Below, in pieces: positions 52,831 through 61,288 of a stretch of DNA of 64,000 nt. The translations under genes were made by a program, and so were the position numbers. Within the stretch, counting starts at the first letter, position 1. Each line of letters begins with the position of its first letter. The DNA is taken from the NCBI GenBank assembly GCA_945879015.1, contig CAMCUO010000010.1, positions 1 through 64,000 of the forward strand, given 5' to 3'. The DNA comes from Chitinophaga pinensis (GTDB lineage Bacteria; Bacteroidota; Bacteroidia; 2-12-FULL-35-15). The notes beneath the pieces were generated by a model, which searched no databases, was not told the DNA's origin, and was given only the letters and a program-made list of their open reading frames with translations.

Positions 52831-54201
52831 CTATTTCTTATTTTTTATTTTCGATAAATCCTTATTTAACCAATCGATGTATTTTGGCAATTGGGAAACT
52901 AAATAGTAAGGTAAATTTAATAAGTGATAATTTTTGCCATTTGGCGTTACGACTTTTGTAACTAATAATTCTCCTGCATATAAACGAATTGCAATTTTTC
53001 CTGGAGATTCATCCATAAATAAATGTAAGGATTTTAGCTTTCCTTCTTTACCAGATTTCACCTCTATAGGTGTCAATTTACCATCATGAGTAATGACATA
53101 ATCAACTTCAGCTGTTGATGATGTTTTCTCTCTCACCCAAAAATTTAAAGCGCTAAGGGCGCTAAAATTACAAGCCAATAATTCTTGGCCCACTAAATGT
53201 TCAATTATTGTCCCTTGATAAACATTATTTAAATCAGTAGTTCCAATTATTTCTTTTTGCAAGCCAGCAGCATAATTCATCAATCCTGTATCAAGTAATT
53301 GTAAGCGTGGAGATTTTTGTAATTCAGGAATAATCGGCAATTTGGCGCTGGTTGTAGGATAAATTAAACTTAGCAGTAAAGCCTTTTCTAATGTTCTTAA
53401 CGCTTCTCCCATTTCCTTTGATCCATAACTCGATTTACCAAAACCTTGAAACTTTATTCGTTTTCCTGCTTCAAAATAACTTGTTTTTATGGCGTGTCTG
53501 ATACTTTGTGTTTGCGTATTACTGTGTGCGTATTTTTCAACATCATCAATATAAGAGGCAATTAATGAATCGTATAAAGTAGTTAATGAGGTAATATCTT
53601 TTGTTTCCGCATACTCTTTTATTATTTCGGGCATTCCTCCAATTAATGCATATGTATGAAATAGCGTCAACAATTTTTCATGTGCAAATGAATTTAATGG
53701 AATGTTATTAATTTGTTCTAATGCAGATGTTTCTCCAATAGCTTCCAAAAACTCAATGAAAGATACAGGTCGTACTACTAAAAATTCAACTCTACCAACA
53801 GGAAAACTTAGTTTCGTATTAAATATAGTTTCTAATAAAGATCCCGCTGCAATCACAGGAATTTCAGGCATTTGTTCATAGAAAAAACGTAAAACATTAA
53901 ATGCCTCTGGCACCTCTTGAATCTCATCTATGAATAGCAGAGTTTTTTTTCTTTTTGAATACTCTTTATTTTTCAAAAAAAACAACGCTTGTAAAAGTGT
54001 TTCTACATCCTTAAAATCATCAAAAGGTTTACGATCTGAAGGGATTTCTAAGTTTAAGTAAATATATTGTTCGAAATTTTGAGCAAATTGATTAACAACA
54101 GTAGTTTTTCCAACTTGCCTTGCTCCTCTTATCACTAGTGGTTTTCTATTCTTTTTTTTTGCCCAATTTTCGAGCTCAGTCAATATCGTTCTTTTAAACA
54201 T
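52831..54201 (-). CDS. AAA_14 / DUF4143 ATPase
   Basis: A 456-residue protein. The N-terminal AAA domain has Walker A IRGARQVGKTTVV (about residues 23-35) and Walker B LLFIDEIQEVPEAF, followed by AAGSLLE (sensor-like). The middle is a helical region (about 200-300), and the C-terminal DUF4143 domain resembles a PD-(D/E)XK fold: EVDYVITHDGKLTPIEVKSG (Asp and Glu-x-Lys). The family is patchily spread, often as mobile-like accessory genes, with no settled role. Three promoter-like repeats lie ahead of its start. Confidence 0.88.
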   Translation of the reverse strand: MFKRTILTELENWAKKKNRKPLVIRGARQVGKTTVVNQFAQNFEQYIYLNLEIPSDRKPFDDFKDVETLLQALFFLKNKEYSKRKKTLLFIDEIQEVPEAFNVLRFFYEQMPEIPVIAAGSLLETIFNTKLSFPVGRVEFLVVRPVSFIEFLEAIGETSALEQINNIPLNSFAHEKLLTLFHTYALIGGMPEIIKEYAETKDITSLTTLYDSLIASYIDDVEKYAHSNTQTQSIRHAIKTSYFEAGKRIKFQGFGKSSYGSKEMGEALRTLEKALLLSLIYPTTSAKLPIIPELQKSPRLQLLDTGLMNYAAGLQKEIIGTTDLNNVYQGTIIEHLVGQELLACNFSALSALNFWVREKTSSTAEVDYVITHDGKLTPIEVKSGKEGKLKSLHLFMDESPGKIAIRLYAGELLVTKVVTPNGKNYHLLNLPYYLVSQLPKYIDWLNKDLSKIKNKK

Positions 54202-54203
54202 AA

Positions 54204-54287
54204 TACAAAATTAGGGTAAATTATTCAATTAAACTATACAAAATTAGGGTAAAATACAGCTAAATTTTACACAAAATTAGGGTGAAA
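54204..54287 (-). promoter_or_regulatory. Triple promoter/operator repeat before the AAA_14 gene
   Basis: ACAAAATTAGGGT begins at 54205, 54238 and 54271, exactly 33 bases apart. Read on the minus strand each unit gives ACCCTAATTTTGT, which contains TAATTTTG, a full match to the -7 consensus TAnnTTTG. The nearest copy ends only four bases from the start codon. The array could be three stacked promoters or an operator for self-control. Confidence 0.75.
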
Positions 54288-54545
54288 CACGAAAGTTTAG
54301 GTGTTAATGAAGAAATAATTGTTTAGAAATATTAAATGTTTTCATCAACTTATTAATTCAAATTATCGGCAGCAAACTGCGTTTGCTGCCGATTTATAGT
54401 TTAAATAAAAAATAACATAAAACCCATAAATAGTTTTCAACTAAGGAGTTAACGCGGTAAAAATGCTATTAATTCGTCGAATAAATATATTGCCGGGTAT
54501 TGTTTAAAATGATGAGTGGAAACTTGTTGGGTATAGTTGAAATAT
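54288..54545. other. Intergenic region between AAA_14 gene and mnmE
   Basis: About 260 bases with no open frame that I trust. Apart from the hairpin at 54364-54392 nothing is recognised. Confidence 0.5.
54364..54392 (-). terminator. Hairpin downstream of mnmE
   Basis: A perfect 13-base stem, ATCGGCAGCAAAC (54364-54376) with GTTTGCTGCCGAT (54380-54392), over a three-base loop. There is no good U run, so it may be a terminator or a structure at the 3' end of mnmE mRNA. Confidence 0.55.
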
Positions 54546-55958
54546 CTACTTTCCGATACAAAATCTACTAAAAATATTACTTAACAAATCATCACTTGAA
54601 ATCTCTCCAGTAATGGTTCCTAAATAATGTAATGCTTGTCTTATATCCATTGCTAAAAAATCACCTGAAACATTTTGATTTAATCCGTCCAGTACTTTTA
54701 TTAAGGCAACATTGGTATGTCTTAATGCTTCTACATGTCGCGCATTGGTAACAATAGTTTCTGTAACATTTATAGTTCTATTGTCAAACAAGGTTACCAT
54801 GTAGTTTTTAAATTCATCAATTCCAATTTTTTCTTTAGCAGAAATAAAAAGCATTCCAGTAAATTCCTCAAATTCTTTTTTGGTGTATTCAATATCTTCT
54901 TTATCAATTTTATTTGCAACCAGAACCAGTTGTGAATCATGTAAATGTTGAGTAATATCATCCACAATTAATTTTAATTCAGAAGAAGTAATTTCATGGG
55001 CATCAAATAAATAAATAGCAATCGATGAAAGTTTAATTTGTTCATACGCTTTTTCAACACCAATGCTTTCAATAATATCATTTGTTTCGCGTAAACCTGC
55101 TGTATCTATAAAGCGGAATTGAACACCATCAATGTTAATTTCATCTTCAATCACATCGCGTGTTGTGCCTGGAATATCCGAAACGATAGCACGTTCTTCA
55201 TCTAGCAAAGCATTTAGTAGAGTAGATTTACCTGCATTTGGTTTTCCAACTATGGCAACTGGAATTCCATTTTTAATAACGTTACCAACTTCAAAAGAAT
55301 CAATCAAACGTTGAACTATTCTTTGTATAGTATTTACTAAAGTTTTTAGATCAGTTCTGTCAGCAAACTCCACATCTTCTTCACTAAAATCTAATTCCAA
55401 TTCTATTAAAGAGGCAAAATCAATTAAATTTTGACGAAGAGTTTTTATTTGATTAGAAAATCCGCCTCTCATTTGTTGCATAGCTACTTGATGAGAAGAA
55501 GAAGATTTAGAAGCAATTAAATCGGCCACAGCTTCGGCTTGAGATAAATCCAATTTACCATTTAAAAAAGCACGTAAAGTAAATTCACCTTGTGTAGCCA
55601 TTCGAGCTCCATGCTTTAAGAATAATTGTATGATTTGTTGTTGAATAAAAGGCGAACCGTGACAAGATATTTCAACCGTATTTTCACTGGTGTAGGAGTG
55701 AGGAGCCTTAAAAAGACTCACTAAAACTTCATCTAGGATAACCTCTCCATCGTGTATCACACCAAAGTGAAGGGTATGAGTATCCGCTAGGTTTAGATCT
55801 TTCTTTTTTAATGTTTTAGAACCGAAAACAGCATTGCATATTTCAATGGCGTTTTTACCTGATAATCGGATTACGCCAATAGCGCCAACACCTTGAGGGG
55901 TGGCTAGTGCTACGATTGTGTCGTTATGGTTGTTTGAAGTCAAAAGTAAATAAGTCAA
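54546..55958 (-). CDS. mnmE: tRNA modification GTPase MnmE
   Basis: A 470-residue protein. The N-terminal tetrahydrofolate-binding domain (TIVALATPQGVGAIGVIRLSG, HGSPFIQQQIIQLFL) is followed by a helical domain and the inserted G domain: GKPNAGKSTLLNALL (G1), IPGTTRDVIED (G2), DTAGLRE (G3) and NKID (G4). The chain ends FCIGK, the conserved Cys-containing tail. With MnmG it puts carboxymethylaminomethyl groups on U34 of several tRNAs. The first nine residues are unusual and may be non-native, since the same AT-rich sequence (TTTTGACTT) is a dispersed motif; no other start is available. Confidence 0.95.
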   Translation of the reverse strand: MTYLLLTSNNHNDTIVALATPQGVGAIGVIRLSGKNAIEICNAVFGSKTLKKKDLNLADTHTLHFGVIHDGEVILDEVLVSLFKAPHSYTSENTVEISCHGSPFIQQQIIQLFLKHGARMATQGEFTLRAFLNGKLDLSQAEAVADLIASKSSSSHQVAMQQMRGGFSNQIKTLRQNLIDFASLIELELDFSEEDVEFADRTDLKTLVNTIQRIVQRLIDSFEVGNVIKNGIPVAIVGKPNAGKSTLLNALLDEERAIVSDIPGTTRDVIEDEINIDGVQFRFIDTAGLRETNDIIESIGVEKAYEQIKLSSIAIYLFDAHEITSSELKLIVDDITQHLHDSQLVLVANKIDKEDIEYTKKEFEEFTGMLFISAKEKIGIDEFKNYMVTLFDNRTINVTETIVTNARHVEALRHTNVALIKVLDGLNQNVSGDFLAMDIRQALHYLGTITGEISSDDLLSNIFSRFCIGK

Positions 55959-56272
55959 AATTCAAAAAAGTCGACAATAGGCAGTAAACAAAGAAAAATA
56001 AATGTTTGTGTGTTATGTCCAACTATATGTTTCGAAGCCTAAATTTAATCAAAATCTTGATATATAAGCTATATTCCCCAATTCCCTGATCAACCCATTT
56101 ATCACATTTAACCCAATCAACTCATTACTTTTCCACAAAACACCAAATTTCTTTGCAATAACGTTCCAAAACTTTACTTTAGCATTCTCAAAAAGCAAAA
56201 TGGTTAATACGTATAACAACACACAGTTTACTAATAAACCAATGAACTAATTAACTAATGAACTAAAAAAAG
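55959..56272. other. Intergenic region upstream of sucD
   Basis: About 310 bases without a gene. It contains family E fragments (CGACAATAGGCAGTAAAC, 55972-55989) and a short direct repeat of AATGAACTAA just before sucD (56240-56268). A TACTTTAG near 56175 is one mismatch from a -7 box, and may drive sucD. Confidence 0.5.
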
Positions 56273-57193
56273 ATGAGCGTATTAGTAAATAAACAATCAA
56301 GAGTAATTGTGCAAGGGTTCACAGGAACAGAAGGAACATTTCATGCTGGTCAAATGATTGAGTATGGAACAAATGTAGTAGGCGGAGTAACACCAGGCAA
56401 AGGCGGAACAACACATTTAGAGCGTCCAGTATTTAATACTGTTAAAGAAGCGGTAGATAAAGTAGGAGCAGATGTTTCTATAATATTTGTACCACCACCA
56501 TTTGGGGCGGATGCAATTATGGAATCAGCAGAAGCTGGAATAAAAGTGATTATTTGTATTACAGAAGGTATTCCTGTGAAAGATATGATTGCTGTGAAAG
56601 AATATTTATTGGACAGAGATTGTCGTTTAATTGGACCAAACTGTCCTGGAGTAATTTCAGCAGACGAAGCAAAAGTAGGTATTATGCCGGGCTTCGTTTT
56701 CAAAAAAGGAACAGTAGGAATTGTTTCTAAATCAGGAACATTAACCTATGAAGCATCTGATCAAACAGTGAAAGCTGGTTTAGGAGTAACTACAGCTATT
56801 GGTATTGGTGGAGATCCAATTATTGGAACAACCACAAAAGAAGCAGTTGAGTTATTGATGAATGATGTGGAAACGCATGGTATCATTATGATCGGAGAAA
56901 TTGGTGGAAACTTAGAAGCAGATGCAGCACGTTGGATAAAAGCAGATGGAAACCGTAAACCAGTAGTAGGATTTATAGCTGGAGAAACAGCTCCAAAAGG
57001 AAGAACAATGGGTCACGCAGGCGCAATTGTTGGTGGCGCAGATGACACAGCAGCAGCAAAAAAGAAAATATTACGTGAGTGTGGAATTATTGTAGTGGAT
57101 TCTCCAGCAGATATCGGAAAGGCAATGGCCAAAGCTTTGGCAGATGATGTAAGAAAAGAAAGTCCACATCACCATGCAAATCGTGTTGACTAA
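56273..57193 (+). CDS. sucD: Succinyl-CoA synthetase alpha subunit
   Basis: A 306-residue TCA cycle enzyme subunit. The CoA-binding domain shows VQGFTGTEGTFHAGQMIEYG and VVGGVTPGKGGTTH; the ligase domain shows GEIGGNLEADAARWI and the phosphohistidine in RTMGHAGAIVGG (His248). It makes ATP or GTP from succinyl-CoA together with SucC, whose gene is not in the window. The tail is about 15 residues longer than in E. coli (KESPHHHANRVD). A terminator follows. Confidence 0.95.
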   Translation: MSVLVNKQSRVIVQGFTGTEGTFHAGQMIEYGTNVVGGVTPGKGGTTHLERPVFNTVKEAVDKVGADVSIIFVPPPFGADAIMESAEAGIKVIICITEGIPVKDMIAVKEYLLDRDCRLIGPNCPGVISADEAKVGIMPGFVFKKGTVGIVSKSGTLTYEASDQTVKAGLGVTTAIGIGGDPIIGTTTKEAVELLMNDVETHGIIMIGEIGGNLEADAARWIKADGNRKPVVGFIAGETAPKGRTMGHAGAIVGGADDTAAAKKKILRECGIIVVDSPADIGKAMAKALADDVRKESPHHHANRVD

Positions 57194-57240
57194 CGTCAAC
57201 GCAATTATAAATGAGGAATTATAAATTATAAATGAAATAA

Positions 57241-57274
57241 AAAAAATCTCAGAATTGATTCTGAGATTTTTTTT
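57241..57274. terminator. Bidirectional terminator after sucD
   Basis: Perfect 14-base arms (57241-57254 and 57259-57272) close over TTGA and have A and T runs on the outer sides. Nearby AATTATAAATTATAAATG (57217-57234) and its inverted kin at 57329-57358 are another AT-rich repeat pair. Confidence 0.9.
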
Positions 57275-57362
57275 ATTTGTAATACTTTCTCGGTTTGGGG
57301 CTAAACTAAATTCACTCCAGAAAACCAATTCATAATTTATAATTCACAATTTATAATTATTT

Positions 57363-58095
57363 TTATTTATCCTTCTTCTTCTCTCCAATCGTATAAACAA
57401 CTCCAAGCAATAATCCTCCAGTAGCTCCAGTTGTTTTTCCTGGACCATCTTTATAAAAAAATGGATTTATAAATTCATTTCCTAGTGCATCTACACCCAT
57501 AATGTCAGAAAAGGCATATTGCAATCTTGCTCCACCTAAAATCGAAAAGTTTGATTTTGCAACCGGGATTTTAAATCCAAATCCTATTACTGCAGAAAAA
57601 TATGATTTCGACGAAACTTCCTGTCATATCAGTATCAAATTGATCGCCATCTGATGAATAATGATAATTAGCTTCAGAAATTAAATTGTACTGTGGACCA
57701 ATTTCTAAATATCCACCAATGTCACTTTTTAATTTAAAGAAAACAGGAATTTGAGTGATTTTTAAATTCACATAGGAGGTGTAATTTGTCGAAGTAGAAG
57801 TGCCTCCAGCAGTTGAAACTTTTGTTCCCGCATAAGCAGCGCGATGATTGCCCATTAATCCTTCCACTCCAAAACCAATATTCCCAAAATACATGGAAAC
57901 GCCAGCTCCGTAATTAAAACTCCATCCAGCAGCATAATCTTGGTCTCTACCTGCATCAGAAATATTGTTATTAAATAAAAAAGTAGAGTTAGCCGAACCT
58001 TTTGCATGGATTTCCAAAGTGTTCTTTTTCTCATCGTCTGCTAAGCATACAGATACGATAATGCATATTGCTTAAAATAAAATTACTTTTTTCAT
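57363..58095 (-). pseudogene. Outer membrane beta-barrel protein, broken
   Basis: From an ATG at 58095 the frame reads MKKVILF, then TAA, then AICIIVSVCLADDEKKNTLE, so the signal peptide is cut by a stop. The barrel follows (YAAGWSFNYGAGVSMYFGNI, YVNLKITQIPVFFKLK, GGYLEIGPQYNL), as in porin-family OmpA-barrel proteins. Near 57600 the frame shifts by one base; the other frame continues SKSYFSAVIGFGFKIPVAK, SILGGARLQYAFSD and ends GEKKDK at 57363. Two separate lesions make it a pseudogene, unless both are sequencing errors. Confidence 0.85.
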
Positions 58096-58227
58096 TGGCT
58101 TTTAGTTTGAGAGATTTATTATTCCAAATGTACCAAATAATTATAAAATTTGCTAATATGTAGAATATTTCAACTAATCATTAATTTTTAAAGAGAAAAA
58201 AGTCTTCCGAAACTGCACTTTTTCATT

Positions 58228-58235
58228 TATCTTTG
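58228..58235 (+). promoter_or_regulatory. Promoter -7 box for fabG
   Basis: TATCTTTG matches TAnnTTTG. Transcription would begin near 58242, about 19 bases before the ATG. No -33 TTG at the usual distance. Confidence 0.55.
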
Positions 58236-58260
58236 AAAAACATAAATTAAATAACATTTT

Positions 58261-59007
58261 ATGAAATTATTAGAAGGAAAAATCGCTTTAATCACAGGGG
58301 CCTCTCGAGGAATCGGTAGAGGCATAGCCCTTAAATTTGCTGAACATGGTGCAAACATAGCATTCACATATTTATCATCCGTAGAAAAAGGAGAAGCACT
58401 TGCCAAAGAGCTAGAAGCATTCGGAGTAAAAGCAAAAGGATATCGTTCGGATGCAGCAGACTTTAAAGCATCTGAAGAGCTGGTAAATAATGTAGTTGCC
58501 GATTTCGGAACGGTAGATATTTTGGTAAACAATGCAGGAATTACACGCGATACTTTGTTAATGCGCATGAGCGAACAACAATGGGATGAAGTAATGAATG
58601 CAAATTTAAAATCTGTCTTCAACTTAACAAAAGCAGTTCAAAAGCCAATGCTGAAACAGCGCAAAGGTTCTATTATAAATATGAGTTCGGTTGTAGGTGT
58701 AAAAGGCAATGCTGGGCAATCAAACTATGCAGCGTCAAAAGCTGGAATCATAGGATTTACAAAATCAGTAGCTTTAGAATTGGGTTCTAGAAATATTCGT
58801 AGTAATGCAATTGCTCCTGGATTTATTGAAACAGAAATGACAGATGCATTGGATCCAAAAGTAGTTGAAGGATGGAGAGACGGAATTCCATTAAAACGTG
58901 GTGGTACAGCAGATGATGTAGCAAACGCAACCGTTTTTCTTGCTTCTGATATGAGTGCTTATATTACAGGACAAGTAATAAATGTTTGTGGAGGCATGTT
59001 GACATAG
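58261..59007 (+). CDS. fabG: 3-oxoacyl-[acyl-carrier-protein] reductase
   Basis: A 248-residue short-chain dehydrogenase. It shows the NADPH loop TGASRGIGRGIA, the NNAG motif (DILVNNAGITRD), catalytic Ser143, Tyr156 and Lys160 (SNYAASKAG), and the C-terminal ITGQVINVCGGM. The DTLLMRMSEQQW piece is typical for FabG proper, which reduces beta-ketoacyl-ACP in fatty acid synthesis. It has its own promoter; no other fab genes are near. Confidence 0.93.
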   Translation: MKLLEGKIALITGASRGIGRGIALKFAEHGANIAFTYLSSVEKGEALAKELEAFGVKAKGYRSDAADFKASEELVNNVVADFGTVDILVNNAGITRDTLLMRMSEQQWDEVMNANLKSVFNLTKAVQKPMLKQRKGSIINMSSVVGVKGNAGQSNYAASKAGIIGFTKSVALELGSRNIRSNAIAPGFIETEMTDALDPKVVEGWRDGIPLKRGGTADDVANATVFLASDMSAYITGQVINVCGGMLT

Positions 59008-59162
59008 CACAGATATTGAATTATTAAGAATTTACGAATCTGTGTGTTGCTTTTAGGTTTTTAAAACTCTGTGAAACTCATTTTTTCTCTTTTTTCTCTG
59101 TGTTGAAAATGGCCACATCGTAAAATAATTTAGAATCTGAAATTTGAAATTATTGTGGAATA

Positions 59163-61238
59163 ATGAACATAGTTTTCGAATACCCATCTTGGTTTATACT
59201 ATTTTGCATCCTTGCAGGGTTTGGATATGCTTTCATTCTCTATAGAAAAGATAAAAAATTCTCTGACATTTCTATATGGCTTGTTCGGCTAATGGCTGCT
59301 TTTCGCTTTTTAGTCGTTACACTACTTTGTTTTCTTTTATTATCTCCTTTATTGAAAACGGTTAATCGCAGTGTTGAGAAACCAGTAATCATCATTGCTC
59401 AGGACAATTCCGAATCATTAGTTATTAGTAAAGATTCCACCTATTACAAAAAAGAGTACAAAGCTTCTCTTCAAAAATTAATTGATGTGTTGAGCGAGAA
59501 ATATGATGTACGTACTTATTCCTTTGCAGATAAAATAAAAGAAATCAGCAATATCGATTCATTAGCTTTTAATGAAAAACAAACAGACATCTCAGCTTTA
59601 TTTGAAGAAATAGAAACACGTTATAGTAATAGAAACTTAGGAGCTGTCATTCTTGCTAGTGATGGTTTATACAATAAAGGTTCAAATCCTGTTTTTACTT
59701 CTGATAAAATAAAAATTCCGGTCTACACCATTGCACTTGGCGATACAACTATTAAAAAAGATGTGATCCTCACAAAAGTCGAACACAATCGTTTGGCTTA
59801 TCTTGGAAATGAATACCCCATGGAAGTTTTAGTCAATGCAAAACAATTAAAAGGAAAAACATCCACCTTAACAATTACGAAAGGAGCAAATACACTTTTT
59901 TCTCAAGCTATAAATTTTAATTCGGATGCTTTTACTGTTACTATTCCTGTTTTACTTCAAGCCAAGGAAGTTGGATTGCAGCATTATAAAGTAAGATTAA
60001 CTGCTGTTGATGATGAAATGAGTGTAGCAAACAATTCACGCGATGTTTTTATAGATGTATTGGATGCTCGACAAAAAATTGTAATTCTTTCTGATGCTCC
60101 TCATCCTGATCTGGCAGCAATTAAACTATCCATCCAATCGAATCAGAATTATGAAGTGGAAAGCTATACGATTGACAATTTTGATAAACCACTAAAGAAA
60201 TATAATCTGGTTATTCTTCATTCATTGCCAAGTACAAGAAATGCTGCATCAAAGATTCTTTCGGAGCTGAATGCATCCGACGTTCCAGTGTGGTCATTCT
60301 CTGGTGCAAATATAATTTTGCGCAACGATTTTTCTATCTCTTCAAAAGCAAACAAAACAAATGAAGTTGAACCTGTATTAGAAGAAAACTTTCCATTATT
60401 CACAATTAGCGAAGAGTTAAGAAAAGCAATCAAAGACTTTCCAGCAGTTGCTTGTCCGTTTGGTACCTACCAAAATGATAACAATAGCAATGCATTGTTT
60501 TATCAGCGAATAGGAATTGTAGATACCAAAACTCCATTGATGCTTTTTAATTCAACAGCTGAAGTAAAAACGGCTTTATTTACTGGGGAAGGTATTTGGC
60601 GCTGGCGATTACAAGATTTTGCTGCAAATGGTAATCATGATTTGTTTGATGAGTTTATTTCTAAAACAGTTCAATACTTATCTGTAAAAGTGGATAAAAG
60701 CTTTTTCAAAGTTCTTGGTAAAAATAATTTTTATGAAAATGAAGCAATAGATTTGGAAGCAGAGGTTTACAACGAAAGCTATGAATTGATTAATGAACCC
60801 GAAGTAAATATTGTTTTAACAAACGCAGACAATAAAAAATTCAATTATACATTTAGCAAAACATCAAACGCTTATAGGTTAAATGCTGGTTTGATGCCAG
60901 TGGGTGAATACAAGTACGATGCAAAAGTAAAAGTAGGAGAGAAGATTTATACACAACGCGGTGAATTCAGTATAACTGCCTTGCAGGTTGAATTGACAAA
61001 TACCGTTGCTGATCATCAAATGCTATATAGTTTAGCAAAAAAACACGATGGAGAATTGATTTATCCAAATCAACTGGAACAATTAGCCAACAAATTAAAT
61101 GCTCGAGAAGACATAAAATCAGTTTCCTATTCAGAAAAGAAATTGAGAGATGTGATTAATCTAAAATGGATTTTCTTTTTAATCTTAGCATTATTAAGTT
61201 TCGAATGGTTTATTCGTAAACGAAATGGGGCTTACTAA
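59163..61238 (+). CDS. VWA-like membrane protein
   Basis: A 691-residue protein. Two helices near residues 8-26 and 40-62 and one at the end (about 668-686, LKWIFFLILALLSFEWF) hold a large extracytoplasmic part. Residues about 72-200 resemble a VWA/integrin-type domain (VIIIAQDNSESLVIS, an altered metal site), and residues about 300-400 a class I glutamine-amidotransferase-like fold (IVILSDAPHPDLAAIKL). This layout is common in uncharacterised Bacteroidota proteins near Bat/MoxR operons, but no bat genes are here. Function unknown. Confidence 0.75.
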   Translation: MNIVFEYPSWFILFCILAGFGYAFILYRKDKKFSDISIWLVRLMAAFRFLVVTLLCFLLLSPLLKTVNRSVEKPVIIIAQDNSESLVISKDSTYYKKEYKASLQKLIDVLSEKYDVRTYSFADKIKEISNIDSLAFNEKQTDISALFEEIETRYSNRNLGAVILASDGLYNKGSNPVFTSDKIKIPVYTIALGDTTIKKDVILTKVEHNRLAYLGNEYPMEVLVNAKQLKGKTSTLTITKGANTLFSQAINFNSDAFTVTIPVLLQAKEVGLQHYKVRLTAVDDEMSVANNSRDVFIDVLDARQKIVILSDAPHPDLAAIKLSIQSNQNYEVESYTIDNFDKPLKKYNLVILHSLPSTRNAASKILSELNASDVPVWSFSGANIILRNDFSISSKANKTNEVEPVLEENFPLFTISEELRKAIKDFPAVACPFGTYQNDNNSNALFYQRIGIVDTKTPLMLFNSTAEVKTALFTGEGIWRWRLQDFAANGNHDLFDEFISKTVQYLSVKVDKSFFKVLGKNNFYENEAIDLEAEVYNESYELINEPEVNIVLTNADNKKFNYTFSKTSNAYRLNAGLMPVGEYKYDAKVKVGEKIYTQRGEFSITALQVELTNTVADHQMLYSLAKKHDGELIYPNQLEQLANKLNAREDIKSVSYSEKKLRDVINLKWIFFLILALLSFEWFIRKRNGAY

Positions 61239-61259
61239 TAGTTAAATGTTTTTGTAAAC

Positions 61260-61288
61260 CGTCATTGCGAGCGAAGCGCGGCAATCTC
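61260..61288. repeat. Dispersed repeat B, half copy abutting a start codon
   Basis: CGTCATTGCGAGCGAAGCGC (61260-61279) and the following GGCAATCTC are one arm of family B. It ends at 61288, directly before the ATG at 61289. Confidence 0.75.

Noticed and set aside
54204..54287. CRISPR remnant, because of evenly spaced repeats
   Set aside because: The repeat is only about 13-17 bases, contains a promoter box, and lies directly at a gene start.
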